Source of the DNA: Synaphobranchus kaupii | Lineage: Eukaryota > Chordata > Actinopteri > Anguilliformes > Synaphobranchidae | Assembly (NCBI GenBank): GCA_029718625.1 | Contig: CM056389.1 | Span: 11,659,880-11,723,879, forward strand | Direction: 5' to 3' | DNA length: 64,000 nt | Part shown: one piece after another, positions 21,393 to 35,080 of the stretch | Numbering within the stretch: position 1 is the stretch's first letter | How the letters are laid out: each line of letters opens with the position of its first letter | The notes under the pieces: model-generated | Database searches by the model: none | What the model saw: the letters and a program-made list of their open reading frames with translations, nothing else | What the model was told of the DNA's origin: nothing | Position numbers and translations under genes: made by a program

Positions 21393-22560
21393 ATCCAGGC
21401 AGCTGGTCTTGACGGGAGTGAACTCCCATAGTAAAGACACACAGCAGGAGACGTCTGGCCCTTCTCTTCACGGGTGGAAAAAAACATACGTTTGTCTAAG
21501 CTTTGACCATAAATAAATCCCCTCATCCGAAATGCAGCTACTCCTGACACAAGCTGTGCCCTTCCTACATTCATCTTATATAACACACACCGCCCGCACC
21601 CCCTCCTCTTCGACTCACGGCATCTCTCAGCTTTCAGGGGCCTCCTTGTGCTCCCCAGCCTTCACCCGTCATCTCCTATGCAGCTAAATTTATTGTGTTC
21701 AATCAACTCTCTCAGTGTTAAATCAACTCTGCTGGTGTCCAAGCCTGATGAGGACAACAAAAAAATCTACTCTATCAGTGTCCATTTTACACCGAACATT
21801 TTTCTGTGTACAAGGTTCACTCAACTTGCGAGATATTTGTACAGCATGTTTTAATTACTCACTTACCCTGGCAGACTGATGAGGAATAAGAACATAGTGT
21901 ATCGGAGGACTATTTACCATTGCAATTATCAAGTTTTTTTTTTTTTGGCTATGGTTGGTGAGATGTTGTTTAGCCGTGTGGCGTTAAATGTCCAAGTCCC
22001 TCGTGTCCCGCGACCCTTTCGGAGAGTCACCACGGACAGAATAAAACCTGCAGGAGCAGCTCTAATTGCCTTCGTCAGAAAAGCAATTATCTCAGGTAAT
22101 TAAGATCCCGTGCAGAAGGAACAATCGGGAGGCATGTTGGGCCTCGGGGGAGCAGGTTTTCGGATGCTGGTTGGGGATCGGGGGACAGGGGTGGGCTATG
22201 ACCGCTGAAGGGCCAGGGTGACAGGACGTGCGAGCGGACGGGAGACGGCGCGTTCTGAAAACGTCGCGGCTCCGCAACTCGGCGCGTGACCGAGACCATT
22301 TCAGAACGATTACGGGCAGCCTTTAATCACGATCATTTCCGCTCGTATAGCTGAACTCTAGCAGCAGCGGACGGCAGCAGGGCCGCTAAACCGGAGAATC
22401 AGACATATTTATACCATTTTCCTGCATGTATCCCTTCAATATAATTTAATTCGAGTGCATTTTTTCATTAAATGGATGAGATCATAAAATAAGACACTGC
22501 CGTAAATCACAGTAGCAAGGAAGTAAACTATGCTTCTCCCGGGAGCAATAAAGATAAGCC

Positions 22561-22561
<1 letters not shown>
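21393..22561. other. Noncoding DNA, candidate regulatory block
   Basis: No gene is recognised. The stretch 22040-22110 carries clustered homeodomain-type motifs (CTAATTGCC, AGCAATTATC, GGTAATTAAG) next to CpG-rich sequence at 22110-22300, a composition often seen in conserved enhancers. The segment 21690-21830 (GTGTTAAATCAACTCTGC and similar) may be a fragment of a dispersed repeat. Confidence 0.3.
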
Positions 22562-22599
<38 letters not shown>

Positions 22600-22600
22600 C
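22562..22600. repeat. (AAT)n microsatellite
   Basis: About 13 AAT units in a row, followed by CACCACC. Confidence 0.95.
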
Positions 22601-23008
22601 ACCACCACATAGTTAAAAGAATAAAAAAACACACAAAAAAAAGTCAGGCCAACTTATAACTTCCTTCACGGATTTAAAATGTAAACTTAACTGTTGGGTA
22701 GTTCACCTGACTCAAAGCCCTGAGTAAAATGAAATTCAGAACTTTTGATTTTACTGAAGCTTTTGAGTTAGGTCAACTTCTGTAACACATTTTTAAAAAT
22801 CTGTGAGGGAGGCTGCCTTCAAATTTTATGTTGGATGGAGTAAAGTCTTTTTGAGCAGCTGGGAACTGTAGCAAGTGTTATGGCAAGTCAAATCGGACAC
22901 GACAAATTTTCCACAGACTATAGTTGAAAGCTTTTATAGAACTGCCAGAAAGTACAAGGAAAGACTGATTTGTAGGAAGAGGCAAGGGGCCTCCTTCCCT
23001 ACCCAACA
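22601..23008. other. AT-rich noncoding DNA
   Basis: No gene or recognised repeat; several A-runs. Confidence 0.4.

Positions 23009-23041
<33 letters not shown>
23009..23041. repeat. (CA)n microsatellite
   Basis: About 16 CA units. Confidence 0.95.
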
Positions 23042-23043
<2 letters not shown>

Positions 23044-23159
23044 ACAGTAGCAGCTATTTAGATAAAAGCACTGTGATGTCACAATGCACATGATGGGAAT
23101 TATACAAATTAAACAGAGCAATGTGGTAGTACCCATAAGCCGGCTACAGCTAGCTACCA

Positions 23160-23335
23160 GGGTGTGAAATTAGCACCAGCCAAAAGCCAAATGCTGGCTG
23201 ATAAGCTCTAGCAGCCACTTTGGCCGACCAACCAGGTTATGTTACACTGTAAAAGGTAATGTGGCTGGTAAAAAATTAAAAATGGCTGGTGATTTTTAGA
23301 ATGCTGCTAGCTATGCAGCCACAGATACAGAACTT
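23160..23335. mobile_element. Possible MITE fragment with CCAGC/GCTGG words
   Basis: CACCAGCCAAAAGCCAAATG near 23172 and ATGGCTGGTGATTTTTAG near 23281 face each other, with further GCTGG/CCAGC pairs between. The texture is of a decayed short inverted-repeat element. No target duplication was identified. Confidence 0.3.
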
Positions 23336-25765
<2,430 letters not shown>

Positions 25766-26640
25766 TATTTTTTTTCAAAATTAATAACAATAATATAAAA
25801 AATAATCATGAAAATGTTTATTTATATAGCACCCTTCATACAAACCTGCACCTCAAACTGCTTTACATTAAAAAGAATGGAAACAAAAGATGTGAGGTAG
25901 TAAAAGTGACATAAAACAAGGTAACACCATTAAAGGCAGGAATAAAATGGCATAAAAAAAGATGTTAGAGTAAAAAAAGTTATGTGAACAAATTAAAAGC
26001 TCGGTTAAAAAAAGTTCAAGTGGCGTTTAAAAATGTCCACTGAGGTATGGTGTTCCATAATGCTGGAGCATAGTTTTAAAAAGCAGTGCTGATTTCCTTA
26101 TGGATTGGGTTGTGGATATTGAAAAAGCCAGTGGCAGATGACCAAAGGGCTTGTGGAGGATTGTAAAACAACTGAAAATCAGTAATGTGGGCTGGTCCTA
26201 AACCATTAAGACCTTTCTAAACCAGTAAAATGACTTTAAAATCTATTATAAAAGATACTGGGAGCCAATGTAGTGTAGCTCAGAGAGGAGTGATCTAAAA
26301 AAATACTAGGACATTGTTTTTCTACAAGATTGGCTATAGCGGCCGATTACCAGTGTCCGTAACTATACCAGTTCCAATGGTTGTGATTTCATGATTTAAA
26401 AAATGAGCAAATTCCTCAAATTTTATGGCAGAAGCTTGAAGATCATAGACCGGGGTAGAATTTAACAGTCAGTTTATCATTGACAACAAAAAATGGGCTC
26501 TTCTTGAAGAGAATTTTGGTAAAACTGGTAATGCACTGTAGTCCTGCTCTACGTGATCTCTTAAGCCCCCGGAAAGAGTTGTTTATCCATGGTGATGTTT
26601 TATCTCAGGGCCTTTTTATCATTTTTAGGACCTCTTCTTT
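25766..26640. mobile_element. Dispersed teleost-type repeat fragment
   Basis: TTTATTTATATAGCACCCTT near 25818, followed by a CTCAAACTGCTTTACAT phrase, matches a motif I know from abundant fish dispersed repeats. The following GGTCCTAAACCATTAAGACC and CTGGGAGCCAATGTAGTG phrases (about 26195-26275) belong to the same kind of interspersed sequence. The exact family is not identified and no intact frame remains. Confidence 0.4.
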
Positions 26641-27199
26641 TGAACCCTGAGTGAGACAACTTTGTTAGTTATGTTAATCAAGTTGTTTTTTGAAGACGAC
26701 AGCCATGCTGCTCAGCTTACATGGGTCAGGTGGCAGGGCAAGCTCTGCTGCAGCCTCAAGGAGCCACCTTTGAACTGTAAGCTCTTTGGTGCTCCTGGCA
26801 ATCGTCAGAAGAGAACACAGTAAAGCTGATGGAACACAGGCAATATTGCCAGTAATATTGGCTGAAAATAGTGCCCGTGTTTAACCCTTACAATACTGCA
26901 CGCTGAAGGCCTCTGTAACATGTTCAGTAAGTTATTTCATATTTTGTGGACTACTTGGGTTATTTTTTAAGTTAAAGAAGGGAATCAACGGTGATAATAA
27001 TATTATTATTGTTTTATATACTGTATACTGTATATACATATAAAATATCGGAAACACCAGAAACGGAAAAAAAAATGTTTTTCATAAAACATAAAACAGC
27101 TGCTATATATTTGCTCCCATTTCTCTTACCTTTATTTTCTACATTCTTTTATGACTGGCATGCCATGTATACATTTTAGTTTATGTCTTGTTTTTGTTT
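26641..27199. other. AT-rich noncoding DNA
   Basis: No gene recognised. A short palindromic ATATACTGTATACTGTATAT occurs near 27015. Confidence 0.4.
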
Positions 27200-27960
27200 C
27201 ATTCACTTGATAGTGAATCATAATTAGCCATTAATCGAGCGTAGCGTTAGATCAGGCAGGCCATGAGAGTGAAACCCGGCCATAGGTGAATCAGCTGACA
27301 GCTCAGCTGAGTAGTGACGATTCACCTATCAGTCCATTCACATAACAAGGCGGTCTATTTAACCGCCTCGCCCTACCATGGTGGATCCCCTGTCAGCACA
27401 CCCGCTGCACACAAACCCCCCCCCCCCCCTCCAACCCAGCTCCATCCTCTTCAGTTCCCTATTGCGCACAGACACCTAGACACCTATCGCTCCTGCATGG
27501 CTCACTAATATTTTTGAGTGCCTACTGATTTCTTTCCTCTCTCCTTCCCGCTTTGGCAACCGCCGGAGCGGTAGCTACAGATCAACGAACATCGTTCTCC
27601 AGAAGCAGCCGGTCAGCTCCAGCTCCACGCCTGTCCCCAGCTGATGATGCTACCTGCTGGCCTTCAATCCGTCTTCCACCACCGGCTCATTATATTGACA
27701 TTTTCATATGTTCTGTCTTGCCATTTTTATATTCTGTAATCAGCTATTCAGTTAACCAGTGCCAGTCAGCGGCGGATGGACTCCCTGCTCAGAGTCAGGT
27801 TCTGCCCAAGGTTTCTTCCTGCTAACAGCAGGGAGTTTTTCCTTGCCACTGTCGCCCTAGGCATGCTCTACGGGGGTTCAGGCCCGGTTCCTTGTAAATT
27901 GTTGTGATAATGACACTTAAAAGTGCCATATATATATATATATATATATAACTGATTGAA
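27200..27960. mobile_element. Dispersed repeat fragment with AT tail
   Basis: CAAGGTTTCTTCCTGCTAAC followed by AGGGAGTTTTTCCTTGCCAC (about 27805-27850) is a phrase I recognise from common fish interspersed repeats. It ends in an AT microsatellite at about 27931-27952. A poly-C tract lies at about 27417-27430. The frame at 27553-27825 is Ser/Ala/Pro-rich without a domain and is not called a gene. Confidence 0.4.
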
Positions 27961-29395
27961 TGGAATCTGTTAAAACCATTCACAGTGCTGCCGGTTCTGT
28001 TCTAAGTGCAACCCTATTGGGGGGTTGTTGCTGCTGCCCTCACCGCCATACCCATGCTTGCTCGTGTGGATTGGCGGGAGGGTTTTTTGACCAGAACCAT
28101 ACTGCCAAACCTAAAATGTATTGTTTTAAGAATGTCAATAAAGCTTTTACTTGAACAACAGTGGTCCTGACTGAAATCATATTATTATCAAATATTACTA
28201 ATTCATCAATTAAATGCAGCTTTTCTGTCAGTAATAAGTGAAAACACTTTAGAGCTAATGTAGGACAAAAACTGAAAGCATTTTGGTCCATGACAACCAG
28301 AGATTTGCACCACTGCACAGCTGTGGGGAGTGAACACCTCTGTTCAGAGTGAAGTGAACAGCTGAATAAAACCATTGAAACTGGTCTAGAATCCAACACT
28401 CGCACGTAACATGAGTCACAAATATGGCCTAATTGTTACTTATTCCTTTTCAGTTAAGTTTTTCACTAATCACATTCCACTGTGCTACTTAGAGGAGATC
28501 AGCTCCAGTGGTTGGGGACCAAAATGTTTTCTGATTTCTTCTTATACATTTGTTTACTGATACAACAGTGACATGTAATTTATGATTTATTAGCATTTCA
28601 TAAAAATATGACCAACAGGCAATTATGGTTGATTGGCATAATTAAAAAAGGAAAACAAGTCATTATATAAAATGTACACGTTGCACAAGATTCACAAAAC
28701 AACATAAATAATCAGGTTAGGAACAGAGGTTGAGGTTTTTAATAGCAAACATGTAGCAGGTGTTTTATGTTTTCTGGGAAACTGGTATTTCCAATATTTT
28801 GTCCACCCCCTGTATATATATATATACACACCTCTGTAGCTCCAATAAATCTGCATAATTTCATTTAATTATTTCCATACCTACTCTGTGCTGTAGTAGT
28901 TTGAGAACATCTTAAGCCAAAAGATTTACGCCAACATTCTTGACGCTCCAATTTCTGTAGTGATGATTTACTTCAAGACAAAAAAACAACGTTATCCGAC
29001 CATTATTAAAGCACATTTCACTTCAGGATATATTAGTCCTCTGTCGTGTATATTTGGTCTTAATTAAAAATTTTCTAATTTACACGGTGGTAAAAAAAAG
29101 TTAAAAAACTTAATGAAAGCGTAAGTTTTAGTGAAAGTTCCTGCTTCATACTTCAGGCCTCCCATGGGACCAATCCCAGTCATACTGATCACTCTCATAG
29201 TCAGAGCAGCAGTTTCCATATCTGCCTTCCAAAAACGAATTTGATGTTTGCTTCATTTTTTCACGTGGTGAATACATTACTCACCTGGCCCTCTTTGTCA
29301 TTTTAATGAATGTGCTGATAAGCACACGTCACACCTTGTTGTTTATGGTAGGTGTGGGCAGTTTGGATATCCTATCCTGTCGCTGACATAGTGGA
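27961..29395. other. AT-rich noncoding DNA
   Basis: No gene recognised. AATAAA sits at 28137-28142 after TTTTAAGAATGTC and could be a stray polyadenylation signal of an unrecognised transcript or repeat. Confidence 0.4.
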
Positions 29396-29715
29396 TTTAA
29401 TGCCTGAGCTGACGTGTGACGGGGGATGTGAATGTGATCACAAAATATGCGTTTATTGTTAGGGCGGTATCTGAGTGACATTGTCTTTAGATATATGCCT
29501 AAAGTCGCGCGCCGTCGTGTGCCGGCGCTAATTAAAAGCCATCGTGTGCAACCAGGAGAAGATGCCGTCGCTCGTTCTGATGGACTGCGCGGCTACACCT
29601 GCTGTTGGGAAATGGATGGAAGCTGTATCGCCGTGAGATCTCATCACAGCTGAATATTCAGCTTCCACCTCAGATGGATCGAATTGGACTTGTGACATTG
29701 AAAATCTCACAAAAG
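29396..29715. other. Candidate conserved noncoding element
   Basis: A moderately GC-rich island in AT-rich surroundings. It contains GCGCGCCG, CGGCGCTAATTAAAAGCC, CACAGCTGAATATTCAGC (E-box plus a small palindrome) and no repeat signature. Open frames on both strands are short. A regulatory role is only suggested by texture. Confidence 0.3.
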
Positions 29716-29804
29716 CTAGGTAAGGTAGGGTCCTGTGGTGATGACTATGGTGAGCCCTTTAGTCATTTATGAGCATGGCCAGATTCAGAAAACATTGTCA
29801 ATTA

Positions 29805-31175
29805 ATTTTTGACGAGTCAAAATGCTAATTATGATATCTTAAATTAGCCTTTTAACTAGTGTGAGTGAAGTTACTTGCCAATAACCCCTTCGTTAGCACT
29901 GACCCGAGTGGTTTAGTTTATTTGCATTCATTGTGTTTTCTTTACATTGAAATTAAATAATCTGGTCACACAATGTACGATTCGAAGGTTTTAAAACTTA
30001 CAATTCTATCTCTATAAGCTATTTTACTATCCAATGTTATCGTGACAACAGTTCCTTGTTTTGTAAGATGACAAAAAAACAGGCTTAATCAAGTGCATAG
30101 GTTCTGTTTGTTCCATGGAAATCCACTGACGACACGAATAACAATGAAGTCAGTATCCTTATCCCGGCAAAAAAAAAAATCTTTTAGGCAAGAAAAAAAA
30201 TCAATAAATGTCACTCTGTTTCAGCTTTTCTTACTTTGTTTCAGTAATACTTAGTAATTATGACTTTTGGAAAACAAACTCCCTTTCAGAGTTACCTCTC
30301 AGAAAATACCAGGATGTCTGTAGTCAGGGGTTCAAGAACAGTAAGCATTTTACGACTAGTTAAAACTAAAGTGGAGATCTCAAATTTGAGTTATTACTAG
30401 TCAAAAGTCCTTTAAGATATCTACAAAGAAGCTATGGATATCTTGAAAGGAGACAGAATGATAATTGAGGATATCTCTGAAATAAGATCTGACGAGTCAA
30501 AATGCAGTTGCAGATATCAAACGTGTAGGCCTATGTAATTTTCATGTCATGTTGAGATTTTATGGAATGAGAGGACATCAATGCTCTAAGATGTGCAATT
30601 GCACTCTCAAAAAAAGATGCATTACAACTTTTGTGTTACTTTCAACACATTTTGTGTCAAATTATGCAATTTATGTGTTAACAAAGGTAGACTTTTTAAC
30701 ACAAAATGTGTTGTCCTTAACTAGACATGGAGGTGTGCTAAAAACTGTTTTTTTTTTACGCATATGTTTTGCATCAGTAGATTTGTTTTGTATCAGTGAC
30801 TCTCAATCTAACGGAGCTCTTGTGCACCACCAATTCCATGATGATGCCACTTCATGGCGTTTTCTTCGAGAACAGCCACCACCAATGCTTCCACCTGGTT
30901 TTCAAGACGAATATCCATTGCAGAGCCTTGAATCAGTCGCATCATATCTGGAAATATCTACAATTATCAATCAGTATGTGTGATGAGTCAAATGACGATA
31001 TCTGTGACGTCATTATAGATATCTTAAAAGGTTTTTTTTGACTAGTCAAAATGTATCTGCTGATATCTATCATTCTTGCCAGTCAGATTATAATCGCATG
31101 TATCGTGACTTATCATTCTGGCTGGTCACCTTGTAATTATGACTTGTCAAAATGCATTCGTAGATTTTGAAAATG
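29805..31175. repeat. Degenerate GACTAGTCAAAATG / GATATC repeat family
   Basis: The phrase GA(C/T)(T/G)AGTCAAAATGC recurs near 29813, 30390, 30490, 30978, 31040 and 31140. It is usually followed within 10-20 bases by GATATC or AGATATCT. Around 30985-31025 GATATC repeats flank TGACGTCA-like sequence. An AACACATTTTGTGT/ACACAAAATGTGTT inverted pair (30640-30715) interrupts the family. The 144-codon frame at 30549-30983 crosses this repeat and is not supported as a gene. Confidence 0.5.
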
Positions 31176-31689
31176 TAATAATGGATCGTCGAGTGAAACT
31201 GTTATATGTCGAGGACGTGCCATATGGTGGCTTTATTGCATGCAATAGGAAGCATTCCTGTGCCATATACACGATATGGATAATCACAGACTGAAATACG
31301 GCACTGTATTTACAGAGAACGCTGAAGGCCCGACCAATCAGATTAAGGCGTGGGTGGTGTGTGTCCCTTGCAAATGTCCATTCCTGCCTGTAAGTAATTA
31401 CATCTACTTCTCATCTAGGCCTTCAAATGGACATTTTCACCCTGGTATTGCAGAAATGTTCATTAATCCTGGCTCACCGATGGTTGACAAATTCTTGCCA
31501 TCTCTCAGACTGTCATGTCCATATGGTCATCGGAAGGATCCTGTTGCTTCTCACCCCTTTCCTTGCAACCTACATTCATAATTCAGTTTAGTGTTTAATG
31601 ATGAATTACACTGAGTATCAAAGGGGGTGATGTGCCCAGTGGCGTCTTGTATTCTGGGTTGCTCCAGGGTAAAATAATGGTGACAAGAA

Positions 31690-31910
31690 TGAACCTACCT
31701 ACACTCGCAATATTTCTCCGTCATAAGCACGACATAGACATTCATAAATGCTTATATCAATAACCGCAAATAGCCATAAGGCAAGTAACTTGGTATGTTT
31801 TGTTCACTTTCTTTATAAGTAGTGGAATAACAGACTGTATCCCTATGTGGTTATTGACTTAAGCATTTATGAATGTTTATGTAGTGTTTGTGAAGGTACT
31901 GCTTGTGATC
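31690..31910. mobile_element. Small palindromic MITE-like element
   Basis: ACATTCATAAATGCTTATAT with CAATAACCGC (31738-31768) is mirrored by GTGGTTATTGACTTAAGCAT with TTATGAATG (31848-31876). Flanking CATAGA/TATGTAG words extend the pairing. No target duplication was established. Confidence 0.5.
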
Positions 31911-32504
31911 AGCTGCTTATGAAGGAATTGTATATTACTCCTTATGAAGCACCATTCATAGAAGGTGTTACCATTTCACATATAAAAGTCATAGCAATGG
32001 CTATACTTCTTGATAAAGATGCAGGATGATACAAAAACAGTTACTATTCTGGTTTGATTTAAATAGTGATGATTGTACCTTTACCCATAGGCCAGGGACT
32101 TGTGTGGGATTAGGCCTATACTTTGATTACTTGTGACCCTACCCTGCTGTGATACCGAACATGTTAGCCTGAGAGCTTTGAGATAATTACAACATCAGCT
32201 TTAGATGTTTTTTTTATTTATTTACCGTATATTAAAAGGGAGAAAAATCTATATTTGGATTTTTTTTTTGCTGCGCTTCTGCAACATTCCTTGTTGTGAA
32301 GAACCCTTGATGTCGCCACGTAGGACAGTTTATTTTCCAAGGCAACACTTTCTTTTTTTGCAACGGATGCTTTTCTTGTTAACAGGGGCTGGTGGACTGG
32401 AGAGTGAAAAGAAGTGAATAAGCTTGCTACATTTGTTTTTTGGCGGGTGCTATTTTGTATCCGTTAGGTAGCAGCACACAGCTTTATTTTTAAGAGTCTA
32501 AATC
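31911..32504. other. Noncoding DNA with poly-T runs
   Basis: No gene or recognised repeat. The frames present are short and rich in Phe/Leu because of T-runs. Confidence 0.4.
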
Positions 32505-33709
32505 AGGCTTGTCTGCGATGCTGGAGAAGAGCAGGACCTAACCGATAGACCTGACGCAGAGGGTTTAACAGCAGTGACGTCTCCAGGCTTGTCTGCGATG
32601 CTGGAGAAGAGCAGGGCCTAACCGATAGACCTGACGCAGAGGGTTTAACAGCAGTGACGTCTCCAGGCTTGTCTGCGATGCTGGAGAAGAGCAGGGCCTA
32701 ACCGGTAGACCTGACGCAGAGGGTTTAACAGCAGTGACGTCTCCAGGCTTGTCTGCGATGCTGGAGAAGAGCAGGGCCTAACCGGTAGACCTGATGCAGA
32801 GGGTTTAACAGCAGTGACGTCTCCAGGCTTGTCTGCGATGCTGGAGAAGAGCAGGGCCTAACCGATAGACCTGACGCAGAGGGTTTAACAGCAGTGACGT
32901 CCCCAGGCTTGTCTGCGATGCTGGAGAAGAGCAGGGCCTAACCGGTAGACCTGATGCAGAGGTTTAACAGCAGTGACGTCTCCAGGCTTGTCTGCGATGC
33001 TGGAGAAGAGCAGGGCCTAACCGGTAGACCTGACGCAGAGGTTTAACAGCAGTGACGTCCCCAGGCTTGTCTGCGATGCTGGAGAAGAGCAGGGCCTAAC
33101 CGATAGACCTGATGCAGAGGGTTTAACAGCAGTGACGTCTCCAGGCTTGTCTGCGATGCTGGAGAAGAGCAGGGCCTAACCGATAGACCTGATGCAGAGG
33201 GTTTAACAGCAGTGACATCTCCAGGCTTGTCTGCGATGCTGGAGAAGAGCAGGGCCTAACCGATAGACCTGACGCAGAGGGTTTAACAGCAGTGACGTCT
33301 CCAGGCTTGTCTGCGATGCTGGAGAAGAGCAGGACCTAACCGGTAGACCTGATGCAGAGGTTTAACAGCAGTGACGTCCCCAGGCTTGTCTGCGATGCTG
33401 GAGAAGAGCAGGGCCTAACCGATAGACCTGATGCAGAGGTTTAACAGCAGTGACGTCCCCAGGCTTGTCTGCGATGCTGGAGAAGAGCAGGGCCTAACCG
33501 GTAGACCTGACGCAGAGGGTTTAACAGCAGTGACGTCTCCAGGCTTGTCTGCGATGCTGGAGAAGAGCAGGGCCTAACCGATAGACCTGACGCAGAGGGT
33601 TTAACAGCAGTGACGTCTCCAGGCTTGTCTGCGATGCTGGAGAAGAGCAGGGCCTAACCGGTAGACCTGATGCAGAGGTTTAACAGCAGTGACGTCCCCA
33701 GGCTTGTGT
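32505..33709. repeat. 80-bp minisatellite, 15 units
   Basis: Starts of AGGCTTGTCTGCGATGCTGG at 32505, 32585, 32665, 32745, 32825, 32905, 32984, 33063, 33143, 33223, 33303, 33382, 33461, 33541 and 33621 give 80- or 79-bp units. A final truncated start lies at 33700. Units differ mainly at four binary sites: CCGATAG/CCGGTAG, GACGCAG/GATGCAG, GAGGGTTT/GAGGTTT and GTCTCC/GTCCCC. Each unit carries AGCAGTGACGT, a CRE half-site. No frame stays open through the array. Confidence 0.97.
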
Positions 33710-33983
33710 CAGGGGTTATTGCTTCCCTGCCAGGTGAGGGGACGTTTCGTTGAATCTGCTCTTTTGTGTGTATCCGTGACAACCTGGAACGGTGTACGCT
33801 GTACACTTTCCTACACCTTTTTAAAAGCTTGGTGGTGCGGGAGGAGGATGGTAGGGAAACAGCAAGATGGCGTAAGCCTGAGGACACACTGTACGAAAGT
33901 GAAATGACTGCAGCTCGATCAAATTTTTTTTTTGCCTGTTTGTTTCTTCATATTTTGGGGGTAAACAGGAATCAATCCAGACC
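33710..33983. other. Noncoding spacer after the minisatellite
   Basis: No recognised gene. Overlapping frames of 60-107 codons on both strands have no domain. Confidence 0.4.
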
Positions 33984-34160
33984 AGGGGGGCATTTCACAA
34001 AGCATGATTACGGAGTTAGCTGGATAACTAGTCAAATAAATCTAGTAAAATCCAGAACCCTCACAAATCTGGAACATGGACTGAAGTAAAAAGAGCTGTT
34101 CCGGGTTTTAGTCAGTGCAGTTATCCAGCTAACTCACTAAACCTGCTTGGTGAACTACCC
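33984..34160. mobile_element. Short MITE, family M1, copy 1
   Basis: The left end GGGGGGCATTTCACAAAGCA with GGAGTTAGCTGGATAACT is mirrored by AGTTATCCAGCTAACTC with TGCTTGGTGAACTACCC. Copies of the same family lie at 42667-42875 and 47726-47866. It is non-autonomous with no coding capacity. The superfamily is not assigned. Confidence 0.75.
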
Positions 34161-34839
34161 ATCAGCTGATTGTTTGATGGAGAGGCGAGCCCCTCTCATT
34201 GGTTTGTTTGTGAGCCATGTGTGGCACGTTGGTTTGCATTACCCCTGAGCTTTATAGGGAGGGAGATGAAAGAGGCGGGCTACCTGATTGGCTGAGTGGA
34301 CAGGGGATGGCTACCTGATTGGCTGAGTGGAAAGAGGAGTTTTGTGTAATTGGATGAATGTAAAGCTCATTGTGGTATTGAGGGGATTCATGCAATGCAC
34401 GGGGGGACTGTATGCATTAGCCCGCATAAGCTCTGCAGGGGAACACTGACTTGCTTAGCATAAGTATATGCTATGCTTATGCTTGCCGAAGGTCAGTCAC
34501 GTGACAGATCTCGATTGGATGCAGAGGTAATATCCGCATACTGTGTTTGAGTGATTTTAGACATCTCTATGCATTTTGCCCATTGTACAGGTATCTGTGT
34601 TTGTCCAAAACTGCAACACATCATCCATACAGACTGTCATAGATATGCGGGTCCAGGTAAATGGAAACTTTTCCCCGTTATGATAATGTGTAACATTTTA
34701 CCATTACCGGCCCGGGCTAAATCAGTTTTATGTCAGGTGGTAACGGGTGTAAAAGATCATGAGATCTGGTGTGAAAACAGTAAACGGGTCACTGTTCGTC
34801 TCCTCCCAAATTTCCAAATTTGGACTCTGCCCAGTCATG
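34161..34839. other. Noncoding DNA with a short tandem duplication
   Basis: GGCTACCTGATTGGCTGAGT occurs twice, near 34279 and 34309. CTATGCTTATGC palindromic words occur near 34460-34485. No gene recognised. Confidence 0.45.
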
Positions 34840-35080
34840 CTCACGCTGGAGTGCGAATGACGCTGCGCTCGCCTCAGAGGCTTGTGATGTCCCCGCTGCT
34901 TCCTGTCAGACCGCAGTCAGCGAGGCGGGGCTCGCCAAAACGTGAGTCAGAGTAAAAAGGCGCTTCTCATTCGGCTCGACAGGCAAACCGCGGGCGTCCC
35001 CATTGGTCAGCAGGGGTCGCTGGCGCGTGACCTGACGTCGTCGTCCCGCGCCAGCTGGAACCGTGCCTTTCTGGGTGAGG
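34840..35080. promoter_or_regulatory. CpG-rich patch with promoter-like motifs
   Basis: A cluster of CpG dinucleotides (GACGCTGCGCTCGCC, CGCGGGCG, CTGACGTCGTCGTCCCGCGC) in an otherwise CpG-poor stretch. It includes an inverted CCAAT box (CCATTGG near 35000) and a CRE-like TGACGTCG near 35033. It could be a CpG-island promoter or an enhancer. No adjacent coding exon is identified. Confidence 0.35.

Noticed and set aside
20663..21586. 307-codon minus frame
   Set aside because: Almost entirely His/Thr/Ser/Gln from the GT minisatellite, with no start context or domain.
30549..30983. 144-codon frame as a gene
   Set aside because: It crosses a dispersed repeat and an A/T run, has no recognisable domain and no splice evidence.
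34551..34955. 134-codon frame beside the CpG-rich patch
   Set aside because: No domain or homolog recognised, and frame length is not unusual for this base composition. Kept only as a position to check with RNA-seq.
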